Source: Bradyrhizobium genomosp. I (2014)
GTDB lineage: Bacteria; Pseudomonadota; Alphaproteobacteria; Rhizobiales; Xanthobacteraceae
Direction: 5' to 3'
Assembly (NCBI RefSeq): GCF_000261685.1
Contig: NZ_AJQE01000137.1
Location: 1-37,127 of the forward strand
DNA length: 37,127 nucleotides
Shown here: positions 35,978-37,127 of the stretch, piece after piece
How positions within the stretch are numbered: the first letter of the stretch is position 1
Layout: each line of letters begins with the position of its first letter
The notes under the pieces: model-generated
What the model was told of the DNA's origin: nothing
Database searches by the model: none
The model's input: only the letters and a program-made list of their open reading frames with translations
Position numbers and translations under genes: made by a program

Positions 35978-37127
35978 ATGGCTGATTACTATCCGCTGAT
36001 CGCCCGTGCTATTGCCGCCCTGGACCCCAACGCTCCCGGCGAAAGCCGTCGCGCGCTCTACGAGCGGGCGCGCACGGCGCTGATCGCGCAGCTGCGCAGC
36101 GTGCAGCCGCCGCTTTCCGAATCCGAGATCACGCGCGAACGGCTGTCGCTGGAGGAGGCCGTTCGCAAGGTCGAATCGGAGGCCGCCCAGCGTGCCCGCG
36201 AGGCCGCACGCCCCGGTGGCGGCGCCCGCCCTGGCGGCAGTGGCGACGCCTTCCGCCGCGCCAGCGCCCGTGCCACCGAGGGCAGCCCGGCTGCGGCGCC
36301 GCCGCCGCGCGCGCGTCCGGCTCCGCCGCCGCCGCGGGCCGACCGTCCGTCCTTCAACGTCGATGACCAGGGCGAGGCCCCGCGTCCCCCGCGCGCTCCC
36401 CGTTTCGACGCCCCGCGCCAGGGAGGCCCCTCCGCCCCGCCGCCGACGCCGGAGCCGCCGCCGGCCGGGCGCGATCGCGCGGGTGCGCGCCGTCCGCCCG
36501 ACATCGGACCCCCGCCGCCGCTGCCGCCGGCACCGGGCGTGCGCGGCTTCCGCGACATCACGGCCGATGTCAACGATCTCGGCGGCGCTGCCGCGCAGGC
36601 CAGCCGCGCGGCGCGCCGCACCTATGCCAACGTGCCCTCGCCCTCGCCGGAATTCGACCGGCTGGAGCCGAGCCTGGAAAACCGCGCCGGCGAAGGCGAG
36701 ACGCCCTACTCCTACGACGAGTCGGTCGAGGAGGCCGAGCGCTACACGCCGCAGCCGTCGTCGCGTCCGCGCGTCGCCGCCGACCGCGATGCCAAGAAGC
36801 GTGTCCGCACCGGCTCTGCCTTTCCGTTCAAGAGCGCGATCGCGATCGGCATCGTGCTGATTCTGGCCGGTGCCGGCATCCTCTGGGGCAAACCTCTGCT
36901 CCAGATCGCGACCAACCTGTTCAAGTCCTCGCCGACCCAGGTGGTGGAGGCGCCGAAGGATACGTCGCAGCCGCAGACCAAGCCGAAGATCCCCGATCGC
37001 GTCGGCCAGCCCTCGGCCACCGACCAGCCGGTGGCGCCGGTGGCGCAGAAGGTCGTGCTCTATGACGAGGATCCGTCCGATCCGAAGGGCAAGCAATATG
37101 TCGGCTCGGTGGTATGGCGGCTCGAGC
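35978..37127 (+). CDS. Proline-rich single-span membrane protein, incomplete at the right edge
   Basis: From the ATG at 35978 the frame stays open for 383 codons to the window end. The N-terminal 75 residues are helical and charged ('MADYYPLIARAIAAL', 'SRRALYERARTALIAQLRS'). A disordered region rich in Pro, Arg and Ala covers about residues 75-280, then one span at about 285-303 ('AIAIGIVLILAGAGILWG') and the start of an outer domain. I do not recognise a named family, though similar proteins occur next to purA in Bradyrhizobium as I recall. It begins 37 bases after purA, so it may be co-transcribed. Confidence 0.8.
   Translation, partial: MADYYPLIARAIAALDPNAPGESRRALYERARTALIAQLRSVQPPLSESEITRERLSLEEAVRKVESEAAQRAREAARPGGGARPGGSGDAFRRASARATEGSPAAAPPPRARPAPPPPRADRPSFNVDDQGEAPRPPRAPRFDAPRQGGPSAPPPTPEPPPAGRDRAGARRPPDIGPPPPLPPAPGVRGFRDITADVNDLGGAAAQASRAARRTYANVPSPSPEFDRLEPSLENRAGEGETPYSYDESVEEAERYTPQPSSRPRVAADRDAKKRVRTGSAFPFKSAIAIGIVLILAGAGILWGKPLLQIATNLFKSSPTQVVEAPKDTSQPQTKPKIPDRVGQPSATDQPVAPVAQKVVLYDEDPSDPKGKQYVGSVVWRLE

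Overview
The window looks like chromosomal DNA of a Bradyrhizobium-type alphaproteobacterium. GC content and third-position GC are high, intergenic repeats of the kinds I know from Bradyrhizobium are present, and the gene sets (nirK-nirV with nnrR/nnrS, a hmu haem-uptake cluster with HmuP and an IsdG-type HmuQ) are typical of that genus. The genus is inferred from memory of the families, not from a search.

Layout. 1-276: 5' end of an AsmA-like gene (minus). 538-1925: succinyl-CoA:3-ketoacid CoA-transferase A and B subunits (plus). 2071-8787: a nitrite/NO respiration region with nirV and nirK (minus), a small membrane protein (minus), an oxygen-independent coproporphyrinogen oxidase hemN, a 65-residue DUF1858 protein, the Crp/Fnr regulator nnrR (minus) and nnrS. 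Four 14-bp FixK/NnrR-type boxes (TTG-N8-CAA) lie upstream of these genes. 8790-12491: an AraC-type regulator, a FixJ-like regulator with Glu at the phosphorylation site, and a MuiA-like DUF4139 secreted protein.

12679-21409 is a complete haem uptake locus. hmuPTUV (minus: coactivator, periplasmic binding protein, permease, ATPase) is divergent from hmuR-hmuQ-hutX-exbB-exbD-tonB (plus: outer membrane receptor, haem-degrading monooxygenase, cytosolic haem carrier, energising complex). Together these genes could take haem from the outer membrane to iron release.

21601-28606 (minus) holds a phytase-like esterase, a Tat-exported metallo-beta-lactamase-fold protein, a carbohydrate-type ABC importer (malG- and malF-like permeases and a binding protein gene broken by one in-frame TAG, with no ATPase gene), and a D-2-hydroxyacid dehydrogenase. 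28858-30543 is a chemoreceptor with a Cache domain. 30694-34223 holds a TTT-family periplasmic receptor, two paralogous EamA transporters and a DUF1330 protein between them. 34648-35940 is purA, followed by the first 383 codons of a proline-rich single-span membrane protein that runs off the end.

Most gene ends carry palindromic repeats that can act as terminators. I found no tRNA, rRNA, CRISPR array, transposase or phage gene. The points most worth a second look are the broken binding protein, the Glu-for-Asp receiver, the small FixK-box-linked proteins, and a minus-strand terminator upstream of purA with no visible gene in front of it.
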